In this document: positions 1 through 8,511 of the stretch, one piece after another
How positions within the stretch are numbered: position 1 is the stretch's first letter
Layout of the letters: each line of letters opens with the position of its first letter
IMG/VR virus record: IMGVR_UViG_3300032018_000005
Location: 1 to 64,000 of that record
From: a virus
Length of the DNA: 64,000 bases
Reading direction: 5' to 3' (one strand)
Notes under the pieces: generated by a model
Told to the model about the DNA's origin: nothing
Seen by the model: only the letters and a program-made list of their open reading frames with translations
The model's database searches: none
Translations under genes and position numbers: made by a program

Positions 1-127
1 GACTTGGGAGAAATCCCATTGGCCCTACAGAAAATGACTAGTAAAATCGAGAGGTCTGGCATATTATTGTCAGTTAGTCATGGGAGTGGGCAAGCTGCAC
101 GATCTTTAGTCGCGTGCAGTAGTTGAC
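1..127 (+). repeat. Structured dispersed element, copy 1 (5' part cut by window edge)
   Basis: This stretch is nearly identical to 12880-13003 and 59033-59161. It contains a TGGGA-GAAA-TCCCA hairpin with a GNRA-type tetraloop and, near its end, the inverted repeat CTGCACG/CGTGCAG, and it finishes with AGTTGAC. The window starts inside it. It lies over the 3' end of a minus-strand gene, whose last 15 or so codons are read antisense through the element. One base (A for G, TTAGTC) distinguishes it from the other copies. Its identity is unknown to me. Confidence 0.85.
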
Positions 128-500
128 CAAAATGTCCGATTTCGATGCTAATATAGTAAGCAATATTGAAATAATCAATTTGAATATCAGACTTGTCAAA
201 CCAACCAGCACTTTTAAGAGCAACCATTGATTCTTTTAAAAATTCTAATGCTACACCACTAAATTGTTCATGAAACCAATAATGATTAACTGATACATGG
301 TCATTAGCAGCTAATATAGCATTTTTTGTTTTTGCAATTTCATTAAAATTATTAATGAAGTCTATATTTCCAGATTTAATATTCAAGGAAATTGACGAAC
401 GATCTCTAATACTTAAAGAAGTCTTAACCCCATATTTCTTTGATATTTCTTTGATTAGAGGAGAAATCAATGCTTTCTTTTCTTGATTCATATGTGCCAT
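78..500 (-). CDS. Conserved phage protein, 3' end replaced by the dispersed element
   Basis: 140-aa protein starting at ATG 500 behind GGAGGC, directly after the stop of the upstream small gene. The body (lysine-rich start, then SIRDRSSISLNIKSGNIDFI and a DHVSVNHYWFHEQFSG block, then DYFNIAYYISIEIG) resembles a family I have seen in many large phages and plasmids without a known role; this is recollection only. From about residue 126 the reading frame runs antisense through the dispersed element and stops inside it, so the natural C-terminus was probably lost or exchanged. It is the second gene of a minus-strand unit behind the promoter at 746-773. Confidence 0.75.
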   Translation of the reverse strand: MAHMNQEKKALISPLIKEISKKYGVKTSLSIRDRSSISLNIKSGNIDFINNFNEIAKTKNAILAANDHVSVNHYWFHEQFSGVALEFLKESMVALKSAGWFDKSDIQIDYFNIAYYISIEIGHFGQLLHATKDRAACPLP

Positions 501-501
501 T

Positions 502-645
502 TTAGCCTCCAATTCTTCCAATTTGCACGAATGTGGTTTTGACGATAGGGGATTGATATACGGCAACATTTGCAAGTTTTAAAGTACATACCCAGCCTAA
601 ACCGTCATATTTGGCACATAAGGCATTAAATTTCTTTTTGCTCAT
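502..645 (-). CDS. Small hypothetical protein, 47 aa
   Basis: Starts at ATG 645 with a good ribosome site (AGGGAGAAAG) and ends one base before the start of the downstream gene, so the two are translationally coupled. The product begins MSKKKFNALCAKYDGLGWVC. Two cysteines, no recognised domain, function unknown. It sits behind the minus-strand early-type promoter at 746-773, with about 100 bases of leader. Confidence 0.6.
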   Translation of the reverse strand: MSKKKFNALCAKYDGLGWVCTLKLANVAVYQSPIVKTTFVQIGRIGG

Positions 646-745
646 ATCTTTCTCCCTATAATTTAATTTTTGGTTGTAGACGGCTGCCAGCTTTACTATC
701 TGCTTCCACCGATTTAACACTTTCATCACCTCAACCAACGATTGA

Positions 746-773
746 ATTATGACACGTCTAAATCAGAAGTCAA
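746..773 (-). promoter_or_regulatory. Early-type (host sigma70) promoter, minus strand
   Basis: Read on the minus strand: TTGACT, 16 bases, CATAAT, followed by TCAAT, matching the -35/-10 spacing of the many plus-strand early promoters in this window. It points at the two small minus-strand genes. Confidence 0.75.
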
Positions 774-871
774 GTATATAATTCACATAATTTACTTGAA
801 TCAATCCTTTAGCAGACTTTTTCATTCCGCTATCACAGAACAAGGATAATTTGTTCGCTTTTACGCTCAAA

Positions 872-879
872 GATAAATA
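872..879 (+). promoter_or_regulatory. Possible late promoter (GATAAATA)
   Basis: One base off the T4 late consensus TATAAATA, about 50 bases upstream of the tail-tube-like gene. A late promoter is expected here because gp55 is encoded in the window. Weak on its own. Confidence 0.35.
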
Positions 880-931
880 TGAATAATCACGACAAAATGT
901 CGTGTTATTTGTCGGGATTAGGGAAAATATA

Positions 932-1465
932 ATGGTAACAATGAATTTAAGCGACATAAAAGGAACCGGTTCAGCTTCAATGCAGAATGGTGATTTTCTT
1001 ACTTTTGATGGATTACCTAATAATCAATATTCGATGATTATACCTTCTTTACCGAACGTTCAATTCTTTCTTCAAAAGTTTTCGTTGCCTAGTGTTAGCG
1101 TAAAATCAATTGATTTATATTCAAGAATTGTTGATTATAATGAAATTGGAGAAAAAATAAATTATGAACCATTTACAGTTACGTTTCTAGTAGACAAATA
1201 CTCAAGAAATTGGGCATCAGTTTTTAATTGGATGAAATCTATGACTGCTGATGGTAGTAATATTGGTCATACTGATGATGTTGATCTATTAATCAATAAT
1301 CAACCGTTGTGTAGATTTATGGGTTCTTGGCCGATGATACTATCTGGATTTGAATTTGATACTACTGTTGAAGGATTAGTATACATTAAATCAACATTAA
1401 CAATGAATTATGATTATATGGATTATACTGGTACATTCCAAACAGTTGATTCTCAATATAGTTAA
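932..1465 (+). CDS. gp19/gp54-type tail tube domain protein
   Basis: 177 aa from ATG 932 (AGGG site just upstream; ATG 941 is an alternative). Features that recall the T4 tail-tube fold are an early Phe-rich strand followed by a leucine-proline turn (FFLQKFSLPSVSV), then YEPFTVTFLVDKYSRNW with a helix WMKSM, a GSWP turn and paired C-terminal strands. T4 gp19 is 163 aa. Proteins of this fold form or cap the inner tail tube, so it should be a late structural gene, which fits the late-promoter-like box upstream. Whether it is tube, initiator or another baseplate member cannot be decided from the sequence alone. Confidence 0.65.
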   Translation: MVTMNLSDIKGTGSASMQNGDFLTFDGLPNNQYSMIIPSLPNVQFFLQKFSLPSVSVKSIDLYSRIVDYNEIGEKINYEPFTVTFLVDKYSRNWASVFNWMKSMTADGSNIGHTDDVDLLINNQPLCRFMGSWPMILSGFEFDTTVEGLVYIKSTLTMNYDYMDYTGTFQTVDSQYS

Positions 1466-2090
1466 CTGTTGAAAATATCTGACAAAGGAGGAGGGGTAGG
1501 CTGGCTTAGGTCAATATAAGATTGATTTAACGATGATTATTTAACCAATATTAAATATCACCTTCGGTGAATACTGCTCCTTCAGAGCCGTAAAGATAAA
1601 GTTTCTATATTAGGTTTGATTAATTGATTCATACAAAGACATAAAACAATATTAGTTCGATTATTGTTTAATTGATGAATATTAAATATCACCTTCGGTG
1701 AATACTGCTCCTTCAGAGCCGTATAAATAAAGTTTCTATATTAGGTTTGATTAATTTATTAATTGATTAATACAAAGACATAAAACAATATTAAACCCTC
1801 TCCCTTTAACGCAAGTGATTAATCTAAGCCCGTAGCGTGTCTAATATCAAGACAATATTTTAAGTAAAGGAGTCCTACAGTAGGAACCTATTTACTTATA
1901 GGATGGGAGAACCCCGTACGCATCGTGGATGTTTCTTCATAGTCCACTCGGACGAAAATCGCTGATTATTCGTTGGATACCATTAACGTGGCTGACGTTG
2001 TCTGTAAGGCTTTTATAATTAGATAATCGCCCATGTAATGTTGTTTTTGGATTTGTCGCAGACATCGAACATAATCTACATTACATTTAA
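1466..2090 (+). other. Non-coding stretch with tandem imperfect repeats and strong RNA hairpins
   Basis: No credible gene. It holds two copies (about 1547-1653 and 1678-1793) of a ~110-base segment starting AATATTAAATATCACC, each with a CACC-TTC-GGTG hairpin. The second copy carries a TATAAATA box at 1722-1729 that the first lacks. Further down, AAGTAAA (1862-1868) pairs with TTTACTT (1891-1897) around an inner TCCTA/TAGGA stem, and GTCC-ACTC-GGAC follows. Purine-rich 1483-1497 can pair with CCCTCTCCCTTT near 1797-1808, and GGCTTAG near 1503-1509 with CTAAGCC near 1824-1831, a pseudoknot-like order. This looks like a structured RNA of unknown kind. Confidence 0.5.
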
Positions 2091-2294
2091 TTACTTCTTT
2101 ATTTTTCTCCTCTCCATCACTACTTCAAGAGCTTCTATTATTGAAATATTTAGATTATTCGCTACTTTTTTAGCATGTTCCAACAGTTTTTCCCGTTGTT
2201 CTTTTTCTATTTGGTGTGCTTTATTTTTAGATATTCTTTTATCGGAAACATATTCTGTGTCTGATTTGAATTCTTTAAAAATTTTAGTAGTCAT
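2091..2294 (-). CDS. Small helical hypothetical protein, 67 aa
   Basis: ATG at 2294 with AGGTGT eleven bases upstream. Very lysine/glutamate-rich and predicted almost wholly helical, ending in VVMERRKIKK. It lies convergent to the structured region and divergent from uvsY. Function unknown; the highly charged helical composition would suit a small nucleic-acid- or polymerase-binding factor, but nothing specific supports that. Confidence 0.5.
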   Translation of the reverse strand: MTTKIFKEFKSDTEYVSDKRISKNKAHQIEKEQREKLLEHAKKVANNLNISIIEALEVVMERRKIKK

Positions 2295-2325
2295 TCATAC
2301 ACCTATTATTGTTTGTTTTTGCTCT

Positions 2326-2333
2326 TATAAATA
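2326..2333 (+). promoter_or_regulatory. T4-type late promoter (TATAAATA)
   Basis: Exact match to the T4 late consensus recognised by gp55-programmed RNA polymerase, about 150 bases upstream of uvsY. uvsY, uvsW and gene 55 follow without gaps, so this could add late transcription of that block. Confidence 0.55.
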
Positions 2334-2481
2334 CTAAGTAAGGAGACAAGAGTGCAATACTCCTGAATTGTTTCTTCTTAAACGAACAATTCTAATCCTT
2401 ACTTCTATTTATTATCATCCTATTAATGGTATTACAGAAATAGGATGTTGTCAAATCATACCTAAAGCGGATGAATATATT

Positions 2482-2937
2482 ATGAATACAAAAGTGACAC
2501 CTACAATTGACGAAGTTCTGTCAGAATGGAAAAAAGACGCAATAATTGATGAATCCAAATTATCTAATGAGATAGTTCGTGTTCCTATGCTCCATTCGAA
2601 ATATCTTGAATATTTTATCTTTTTTAAACAAAGATTGTCTGCGGTAGAATCCAAGAAAAATAAGATGGGATGGCAAAAAAGGAAATATTTTCGAGGCGAA
2701 ATGGCTTTGGACGACCTTCAGAAACATGGATGGTCGCAGTGGAATGGACTAAAACCAAGTACAACTGAGCTGAATCAACTATTGGAATTTGATACAGATA
2801 TGAATGATCTAACTAGAATTGTTTCAGAATTGAAGACTTCTGTATCTGGATGTGAATATATTATGAATCAACTAAAAGGAAGAGAATATGCTCTCAAAAC
2901 TCTTTTCGAGTATATGAAGTATATTGGTGGCAATTGA
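2482..2937 (+). CDS. uvsY: UvsY recombination mediator
   Basis: 151 aa from ATG 2482. The N-terminal part (DEVLSEWKKDAIIDESKL, then MLHSKYLEYFIFFKQRL and a basic VESKKNKM stretch) follows the pattern of T4 UvsY (137 aa), which loads UvsX recombinase on single-stranded DNA covered by gp32. The gene directly precedes uvsW, as in T4. The start is chosen because translation from here gives the usual length; the ribosome site is weak and upstream codons in frame look like leader sequence. UvsX itself is encoded at 37.1 kb. Confidence 0.85.
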   Translation: MNTKVTPTIDEVLSEWKKDAIIDESKLSNEIVRVPMLHSKYLEYFIFFKQRLSAVESKKNKMGWQKRKYFRGEMALDDLQKHGWSQWNGLKPSTTELNQLLEFDTDMNDLTRIVSELKTSVSGCEYIMNQLKGREYALKTLFEYMKYIGGN

Positions 2938-2938
2938 A

Positions 2939-4441
2939 ATGGCTGATATAATAGTTTCAAAGAAAAACGAGACATCCTTATATATCGACTGTGAACTAGG
3001 TATTCTTTATGAACTTCAAGAGAAATTTTCATTTTTCGTTGAGGGGTATAAATTTATGCCAAAGTTCAAAGCAAAGATGTGGGATGGGACTGTCAAATTA
3101 CTAGATGTAAGGTTCGGGACATTACCAGTTGGTTTATATAATGAACTTGTAACACATTCCACATCTCTTGGGTATACTGTCGAATGTAAGAGCAATCAAT
3201 ATGGTGCATTAAATGATAAGGATGATGCTACATACGATGATATTGAAAAGTATATAAACGGGCTGAATATTCACTCAAAGAATCAAAAGGTTGAGATAAG
3301 AGAATATCAAATAAAAGCGATATTCAACTGTATAAAAAATCAAAGACAAATATCAGTGACTCCTACTGGTGGAGGAAAATCATTAATAGCATATTGTTTA
3401 TATCGGTGGTACATAGATCATGGTAAATCGCATTTCATGTTGGTCGTCCCAAATCTCGGACTTATCAAACAAATGTATAATGATTTTAAAGATTATTCTT
3501 CTCATAATAACTTTGACGTGGAAAAAGAAACTCAGATTATCGCAGAAGGTGCAGATAAAACGATAACCAAATCTCTTATTATTTGTACATGGCAGAGCGT
3601 CTTTAAACAACAAAGTAAATGGTTTAATCAACTTGATGTCATATTGGCAGATGAGGCCCACCAATATAAAGCCGAAGCAGTGAAGGGTATATTCGAAAAG
3701 GCTGTGGAAGTTAAATATCGCTTTGGTATAACAGGATCATTAGATAAGTCAACTACAAATAAAATGGTACTTCGAGGTCTTATTGGAGAAATATCCCAAG
3801 AAAAAACAACTAGAGACTTAATAGATGAAGGATTCTTGAGTGATATCAACATTAACTGTATACTATTAAAGTACGGGAAAGAATCGAAGAAATTAGTATC
3901 TCCAATGGAATACCACGAAGAATTAAATTTTATTTGTACGCATACTGCGAGAAATAAATTTATCAGGAAATTAGCACTGTCATTAAAGGGCAATACATTT
4001 ATACTCTTTAACTTCATTTCACATGGTGAAGAGTTATATGCAGATATAAAAAAGAATGCTATTAATCAAGAGTGTTATTTGGTGTGTGGAAAGGTTGAGG
4101 CAGATGAACGAGAAGAAATTAGAAATCTTATCCAAAATGCAACAACAGATACTATTGCTCTCGGTTCATACGGGACATGTAGCACTGGTATTAATATTCC
4201 CAAGATTCACAATATCATTTTCGCATCACCGTCTAAATCAGTCATTAGAATTATGCAATCTGTTGGACGGGGTCTTAGAAAAGCAGATGGGAAAAATATA
4301 TTGAAACTTTACGATATTTCTGATGCAATAAACACGTCAAAAACATCACCAAATTTTGCGTTTTCACATTTCACAGAAAGATTGAGAATTTATGTATCTG
4401 AAAAACACCATTATAAAATAATCGAGGTGAAAATTGAATAG
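2939..4441 (+). CDS. uvsW: UvsW recombination helicase
   Basis: 500-aa superfamily 2 helicase. The N-terminal DNA-binding part includes MWDGTVKLLD; then come Walker A TPTGGGKS (about residues 141-149), the DEAH box (about 238-241), GSYGTCSTGINIP, and motif VI MQSVGRGLRK. T4 UvsW unwinds branched DNA, R-loops and stalled forks and helps switch from origin-dependent to recombination-dependent replication. It starts one base after uvsY stops and overlaps the next gene by 8 bases. Confidence 0.93.
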   Translation: MADIIVSKKNETSLYIDCELGILYELQEKFSFFVEGYKFMPKFKAKMWDGTVKLLDVRFGTLPVGLYNELVTHSTSLGYTVECKSNQYGALNDKDDATYDDIEKYINGLNIHSKNQKVEIREYQIKAIFNCIKNQRQISVTPTGGGKSLIAYCLYRWYIDHGKSHFMLVVPNLGLIKQMYNDFKDYSSHNNFDVEKETQIIAEGADKTITKSLIICTWQSVFKQQSKWFNQLDVILADEAHQYKAEAVKGIFEKAVEVKYRFGITGSLDKSTTNKMVLRGLIGEISQEKTTRDLIDEGFLSDININCILLKYGKESKKLVSPMEYHEELNFICTHTARNKFIRKLALSLKGNTFILFNFISHGEELYADIKKNAINQECYLVCGKVEADEREEIRNLIQNATTDTIALGSYGTCSTGINIPKIHNIIFASPSKSVIRIMQSVGRGLRKADGKNILKLYDISDAINTSKTSPNFAFSHFTERLRIYVSEKHHYKIIEVKIE

Positions 4442-4868
4442 TGAATTAAAGATTCTAAAAATGATGGATGGACGCGATGTCATATGTGAAGTAAAAAGAA
4501 CTACTTCTGATAATTGTTTAATTGTGCTAAATCCTATGATTCTTGGAATGGTGAATGTTAAAGGCGCAGAAACCTATACCGCTATACCATATATTCAAGG
4601 TGCTGATGAAGCGGCATCTATCTATATTTATGGTCATGCAATATCCGCCATGGCCTCACCGACATCGTTTTATACCATGTTTTACGGGTCAGCTTTATAT
4701 CAGCAAGAGACTAAAAAAATTATAGCAGAAGCTAATGGCGAATTAAATAATTTTCATAAATGTATATTGCAGGACATTAAAGCTAAAATAATCAAGAAAT
4801 ATGGTGTATTAGGGGATGCATTAAACGCAGAAGATTTACCTGGTGATATTGAAAAGGTGATACATTAA
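4434..4868 (+). CDS. Sm-like-fold conserved phage protein (paralogue of 55190-55462)
   Basis: 144 aa, with a TTG start at 4434 chosen because GAGGTG sits at ideal distance; the next in-frame ATG is nine codons later. The pattern is ILKMMDGRDVICEV, then LNPMILGMV, then AIPYIQGAD, a short barrel-type N-terminal domain followed by a helical tail. The same pattern (VIKLITSEEILGEFV, RPRVIQVM, LMPYLVSDPD) occurs in the 90-aa protein at 55.2 kb. Comparable short proteins are common in T4-like phages of marine bacteria. Role unknown; RNA binding is a guess from the fold. Confidence 0.65.
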   Translation: MNSELKILKMMDGRDVICEVKRTTSDNCLIVLNPMILGMVNVKGAETYTAIPYIQGADEAASIYIYGHAISAMASPTSFYTMFYGSALYQQETKKIIAEANGELNNFHKCILQDIKAKIIKKYGVLGDALNAEDLPGDIEKVIH

Positions 4869-5422
4869 TGGGAAAAAAAGAAAATACTTTTTATGTTAGT
4901 AATAAAGCACTATATCAGGAATATTTGGTTTGGTATGCTAATATAAAAGAGGCTGAAGAAGAAGGAATAGAACGGCCTCAAATACCAAATTTCATAATTG
5001 AAAGCATGTTGCGTATTGCTACCAGATTATCGTATAAACCAAATTTTCTAAATTATACATTCAGGGATGATATGATAGGAGATGCATTGGTTGATTGTGT
5101 CAGGTTTGCAACCAAATTCAACCCAAATAAAAGTGAAAATCCATTCAGTTATATTACTACTATCTGCTTTAATGCCTTTCTTAGAAGAATAGACCGCGAA
5201 AAGGTACAAAAATATATCAAAGCGAAAATAGTAACCGACTTCCCGACTCATGAATTCTTGGATAATCAAGAACATGAAGAAGATGGTGCCTTCGTTAATC
5301 AGTATATAGATTTTTTGCGTGAAACAGGTTATTCAGATGACTGTGTACCAATGAGCATAAAGAGAACCAAGAAAATAAAAGAATTAAATGCTGGGCCATT
5401 AGCGGAATTCTCTGGTGCCTAA
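4868..5422 (+). CDS. 55: Late sigma factor gp55
   Basis: 184 aa, like T4 gp55 (185 aa). It redirects host RNA polymerase to TATAAATA late promoters. The core matches sigma region 2: MIGDALVDCVRFATKFNPNK followed by NPFSYITTICFNAFLRRIDREK, close in pattern to T4 gp55. The T4 protein ends with a hydrophobic clamp-binding motif (SLDFLY); here the tail reads GPLAEFSGA, a weaker version with L and F at similar spacing. It sits between the Sm-like gene and gene 47, overlapping gene 47 by 8 bases. Confidence 0.9.
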   Translation: MGKKENTFYVSNKALYQEYLVWYANIKEAEEEGIERPQIPNFIIESMLRIATRLSYKPNFLNYTFRDDMIGDALVDCVRFATKFNPNKSENPFSYITTICFNAFLRRIDREKVQKYIKAKIVTDFPTHEFLDNQEHEEDGAFVNQYIDFLRETGYSDDCVPMSIKRTKKIKELNAGPLAEFSGA

Positions 5423-6464
5423 GTTTATCATTCTTGGAGATATGCATATTGGAGTAAAGAATGCATCCCCAGTATTATGTGAATATCAATTGCGATTTTT
5501 CGAGACACAACTTTTTCCTTACATGGAAAAGCATTGTATCGATACTATATTGCAATTGGGGGATTTATTCGATACCCGCAAGTTTTCGAACCATGTTATT
5601 TTGCATATGTGGATGACAAGATTTTTTGATGTGATAGAAGCAAAAAAAATAAAATTTATCACGATATTAGGGAATCATGATTTAGCATACAAAAACACAT
5701 TGGAAGTCAATTCTACCTCTCTATTTTTGAAATCATATCCCTCAGTTAAGATAATAGATAAACCAACAAATGAATCTATATGTGGCGTGAGTTTTCTTCT
5801 GTTGCCGTGGATAGTGGAGGCTGATAGGTCGCACATATCATCTTCCATCACTAATACAGAATCATTATTTTGTGCTGGGCATTTCGAGTTTTCTGGATTT
5901 GAGGTTCAAAAGGGAATTGATGCTCATGGTGGAGAAGATTCAAAGAATTACGACCATTTCGATATTGTATTTTCTGGCCATTACCACACGAAACACAAAA
6001 AGAAAAATATTCTTTATACCGGTACTCCATATGAAATGAGCTGGGCTGATTATGGAGATCAAAAAGGATTTCATGTATTCGATACGAAAAAACATAAAGT
6101 AGATTTCGTAAAAAATAATATTGGGTTGTTTTATAGATTAGAATATAACGATAAAAATAATTCACCTGATTTGGAATATGGTCTTGGTGGATCATATGTA
6201 AAGGTAGTTGTTATTAATAAAACTGATCCTCATCTATTCGAAAAATACATCAATCATATTCTTTTGCAGAATCCAACAGACTTGAAGATAACCGATATAG
6301 ATCATGTGTTTGATTCCGTCGATGTGTCTGGTTCGTTAAAATTAGATGATACGAAAACTATAATGGATAATTTTATAGATAAAATAGAAACGGAATTAGA
6401 CAAGAAGAAAATTAAAGATATGATGCATTCCTTATATATGAATTCGCTTGAGAAAATAGAATGA
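5415..6464 (+). CDS. 47: Recombination nuclease subunit gp47 (Mre11/SbcD type)
   Basis: 349 aa from GTG 5415, overlapping gene 55. Metallophosphoesterase motifs in order: GDMHIG (residues 8-13), GDLFD (about 49-53), GNHD (about 86-89) and GHYH (about 188-191). With gp46 it forms the Mre11/Rad50-type exonuclease that resects ends for recombination-dependent replication and degrades host DNA. Gene 46 follows with a four-base ATGA overlap, as expected for subunits of one complex. Confidence 0.95.
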   Translation: MPKFIILGDMHIGVKNASPVLCEYQLRFFETQLFPYMEKHCIDTILQLGDLFDTRKFSNHVILHMWMTRFFDVIEAKKIKFITILGNHDLAYKNTLEVNSTSLFLKSYPSVKIIDKPTNESICGVSFLLLPWIVEADRSHISSSITNTESLFCAGHFEFSGFEVQKGIDAHGGEDSKNYDHFDIVFSGHYHTKHKKKNILYTGTPYEMSWADYGDQKGFHVFDTKKHKVDFVKNNIGLFYRLEYNDKNNSPDLEYGLGGSYVKVVVINKTDPHLFEKYINHILLQNPTDLKITDIDHVFDSVDVSGSLKLDDTKTIMDNFIDKIETELDKKKIKDMMHSLYMNSLEKIE

Positions 6465-8176
6465 AGATAATATTTAAACATTTGGAGTTTAAGAATTTTC
6501 GTTCTGTTGGTAATATACCAATTAAAATTGATATGAATACCCACAGAACGACTTTGATATCTGGAGAAAATGGTCATGGTAAAAGTACAGTATTGTATGC
6601 CCTTTGTTTTGTTCTTTTTGGTCGTGGATATGGGCAAGTAACAAAACCTTCTCTAATCAATTCAATCAACCAAAAAGATTTACTTGTTAACGTAGAATTC
6701 TCAATTGGCAAAAAAGAATATAAAATAAATCGTGGGATGAAACCTAATATTTTTGAAATATTATGCGATGGTAAATTGGTGAATCAAGACCCCTCGATAA
6801 AAGACTATCAGAAATATTTGGAACAACAGATACTCAAATTCAATTATAGAGCGTTCTCACAGGTTATTGTTGTTGGTGGTGGTACTGATTATACTCCATT
6901 TATGAAATTACCGGCAAAAGATCGCAGAGAATTTGTTGAAGACCTTTTGGATATTAGAGTATTCTCTACCATGGGCAATATGATAAAAGAACACTATAAG
7001 GATTCAAAAGATCAACTGAAAGAACTAGCAGTATTAATGAAATCACAAAAGGAAAAGATAGTTCTACAGGAATCCTTTATCAAAAAATTACGGAAAGAAA
7101 AGGAAGATTCAGCAGATAAAATACTGAACAATATAAAAGCATTGGCTGTCTTAAATGCCGATTTGGAAGCAACATTATCATCCACAATGGATTCTCTAGA
7201 GTTCCATAAAAAAACGGTCGATATACTTGACATTAAAACAACAGAAATTTCTTCTATTAGATTAAAAGGAAAGAGTATTCAGTCCGATATTGATAAAAAG
7301 AATTCATATACCGAGAAATATAAAGAAATGATCGTTTGTCCAACATGCCATCAAGACGTTGGAGATAAACACAAACAACTCATAATCGATGGGGTGAATT
7401 CGGATATCGATGCACTCGAAAAGGATATGTTCGATGTCGTTGTAGCAGAGGCAGCCTTGAAGATTCAAATGGAAAAATATTCTGGTGCTCTTGATGCATT
7501 TAACAAAACACAGAAAATTGTTTCATCGTTAAGCCAGGACATTTTCTCCAATAATGTCTCTATAAAGAATATGAATTCTCAAATTGTTGAGATCCAATCA
7601 GACACCATAAGTGTTGATGATGAACAATTGAAATTGAAGACATTCGCAAAAGAATTTCTTTCATTGGATACAAAAAAGAAAGAAATTTTGGTTATACAAC
7701 AATATCAAGAATGTATGCAGCAGATTCTTTCAGATTCAGGTATAAAATCCAAAATAATAAAACAATACATCCCTACTATCAATAAACTGATAAACAAATA
7801 TCTAGCCGACTTGGATTTTTTCTGTTCCTTCTTTTTGGATGAAGAATTCAATGAAAGTATAAAATCGAGACATCGGGATTCTTTCACATATGATAATTTT
7901 AGTGATGGTCAAAAACGTAGAATAGATTTGGCTATCCTTTTAGCATGGATGGATATTGCCAAAGCAAAAAACGCATTACATTGTAATGTAGTATTCTTTG
8001 ATGAAATAGACGCTCCTTTGGACTCTACTGGTTCTGAATTGCTTCATGCTACTTTGAGATCGTGTTCTGCTGACCATATCTTTATTATTAGTCATAAAGG
8101 AGATTTATTGGCTGACAAAGCAGATAACACCATAAAATTTAAACTCCATAACAATTTTACACAAATAGCAGATTGA
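6461..8176 (+). CDS. 46: Recombination nuclease subunit gp46 (Rad50/SbcC type)
   Basis: 571-aa SMC-type ATPase. Walker A GENGHGKST lies near residue 35; coiled-coil arms flank a zinc hook CPTC (about 293-296); the ABC signature FSDGQKRR is near 480 and Walker B VVFFDEIDAPLD near 511. T4 gp46 is 560 aa. It partners gp47. Starts at ATG 6461 inside the end of gene 47. The unit ends here and a duplicated early promoter follows. Confidence 0.95.
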   Translation: MKIIFKHLEFKNFRSVGNIPIKIDMNTHRTTLISGENGHGKSTVLYALCFVLFGRGYGQVTKPSLINSINQKDLLVNVEFSIGKKEYKINRGMKPNIFEILCDGKLVNQDPSIKDYQKYLEQQILKFNYRAFSQVIVVGGGTDYTPFMKLPAKDRREFVEDLLDIRVFSTMGNMIKEHYKDSKDQLKELAVLMKSQKEKIVLQESFIKKLRKEKEDSADKILNNIKALAVLNADLEATLSSTMDSLEFHKKTVDILDIKTTEISSIRLKGKSIQSDIDKKNSYTEKYKEMIVCPTCHQDVGDKHKQLIIDGVNSDIDALEKDMFDVVVAEAALKIQMEKYSGALDAFNKTQKIVSSLSQDIFSNNVSIKNMNSQIVEIQSDTISVDDEQLKLKTFAKEFLSLDTKKKEILVIQQYQECMQQILSDSGIKSKIIKQYIPTINKLINKYLADLDFFCSFFLDEEFNESIKSRHRDSFTYDNFSDGQKRRIDLAILLAWMDIAKAKNALHCNVVFFDEIDAPLDSTGSELLHATLRSCSADHIFIISHKGDLLADKADNTIKFKLHNNFTQIAD

Positions 8177-8346
8177 TATGGGAAATTCGGATGTCATATT
8201 TCATTTGACATTTAAATAAGATTCTATATAATGTGTTGTAGTAAATGTGAAGTTTAATTTTGATATGGAATTTGGATGTCATATTTCATTTGACATTTAA
8301 ATAAGATTCTATATAATGTGTTGTAGTAAATGTGAAGTTTAATTTT
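8175..8346 (+). repeat. Tandem duplication (87 + 85 bp) carrying two early promoters
   Basis: Two nearly identical units, 8175-8261 and 8262-8346. Each has TTGACA, 16 bases, TATAAT (8205-8232 and 8290-8317), within the extended -35 TTGACATTTAA shared by other early promoters in the window. They lie upstream of a small basic protein and rIIA/rIIB, doubling the promoter dose. The two units differ only by a two-base indel and a few substitutions near the start, so the duplication is recent or maintained. Confidence 0.9.
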
Positions 8347-8361
8347 GATATGGAGATTATT

Positions 8362-8511
8362 ATGAATAACACACCTCGCTTTGACCAACGTTTTGTTGTG
8401 GATTTGTCTTCCGGTAAACGCGCTTCTCGCCGCACAGTAACAACAATTAAATCTGGGAGAGCTGCTTTTGGTAATGCAGAAATGCGCACCATCTTCAAAG
8501 GAGCGAAATAA
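8362..8511 (+). CDS. Small basic protein, 49 aa
   Basis: ATG 8362 after GGAG, stop overlapping the rIIA start (TAATG). Arginine- and lysine-rich with no recognised domain. As the first gene behind the double early promoter it should be expressed very early and strongly, typical of small host-takeover proteins; that role is inferred from position only. Confidence 0.65.
   Translation: MNNTPRFDQRFVVDLSSGKRASRRTVTTIKSGRAAFGNAEMRTIFKGAK

Noticed and set aside
1-127. Group I or group II intron remnants as identity of the dispersed element
   Set aside because: No P/Q/R/S core elements and no domain V-like hairpin could be recognised by eye; a covariance search would settle it.
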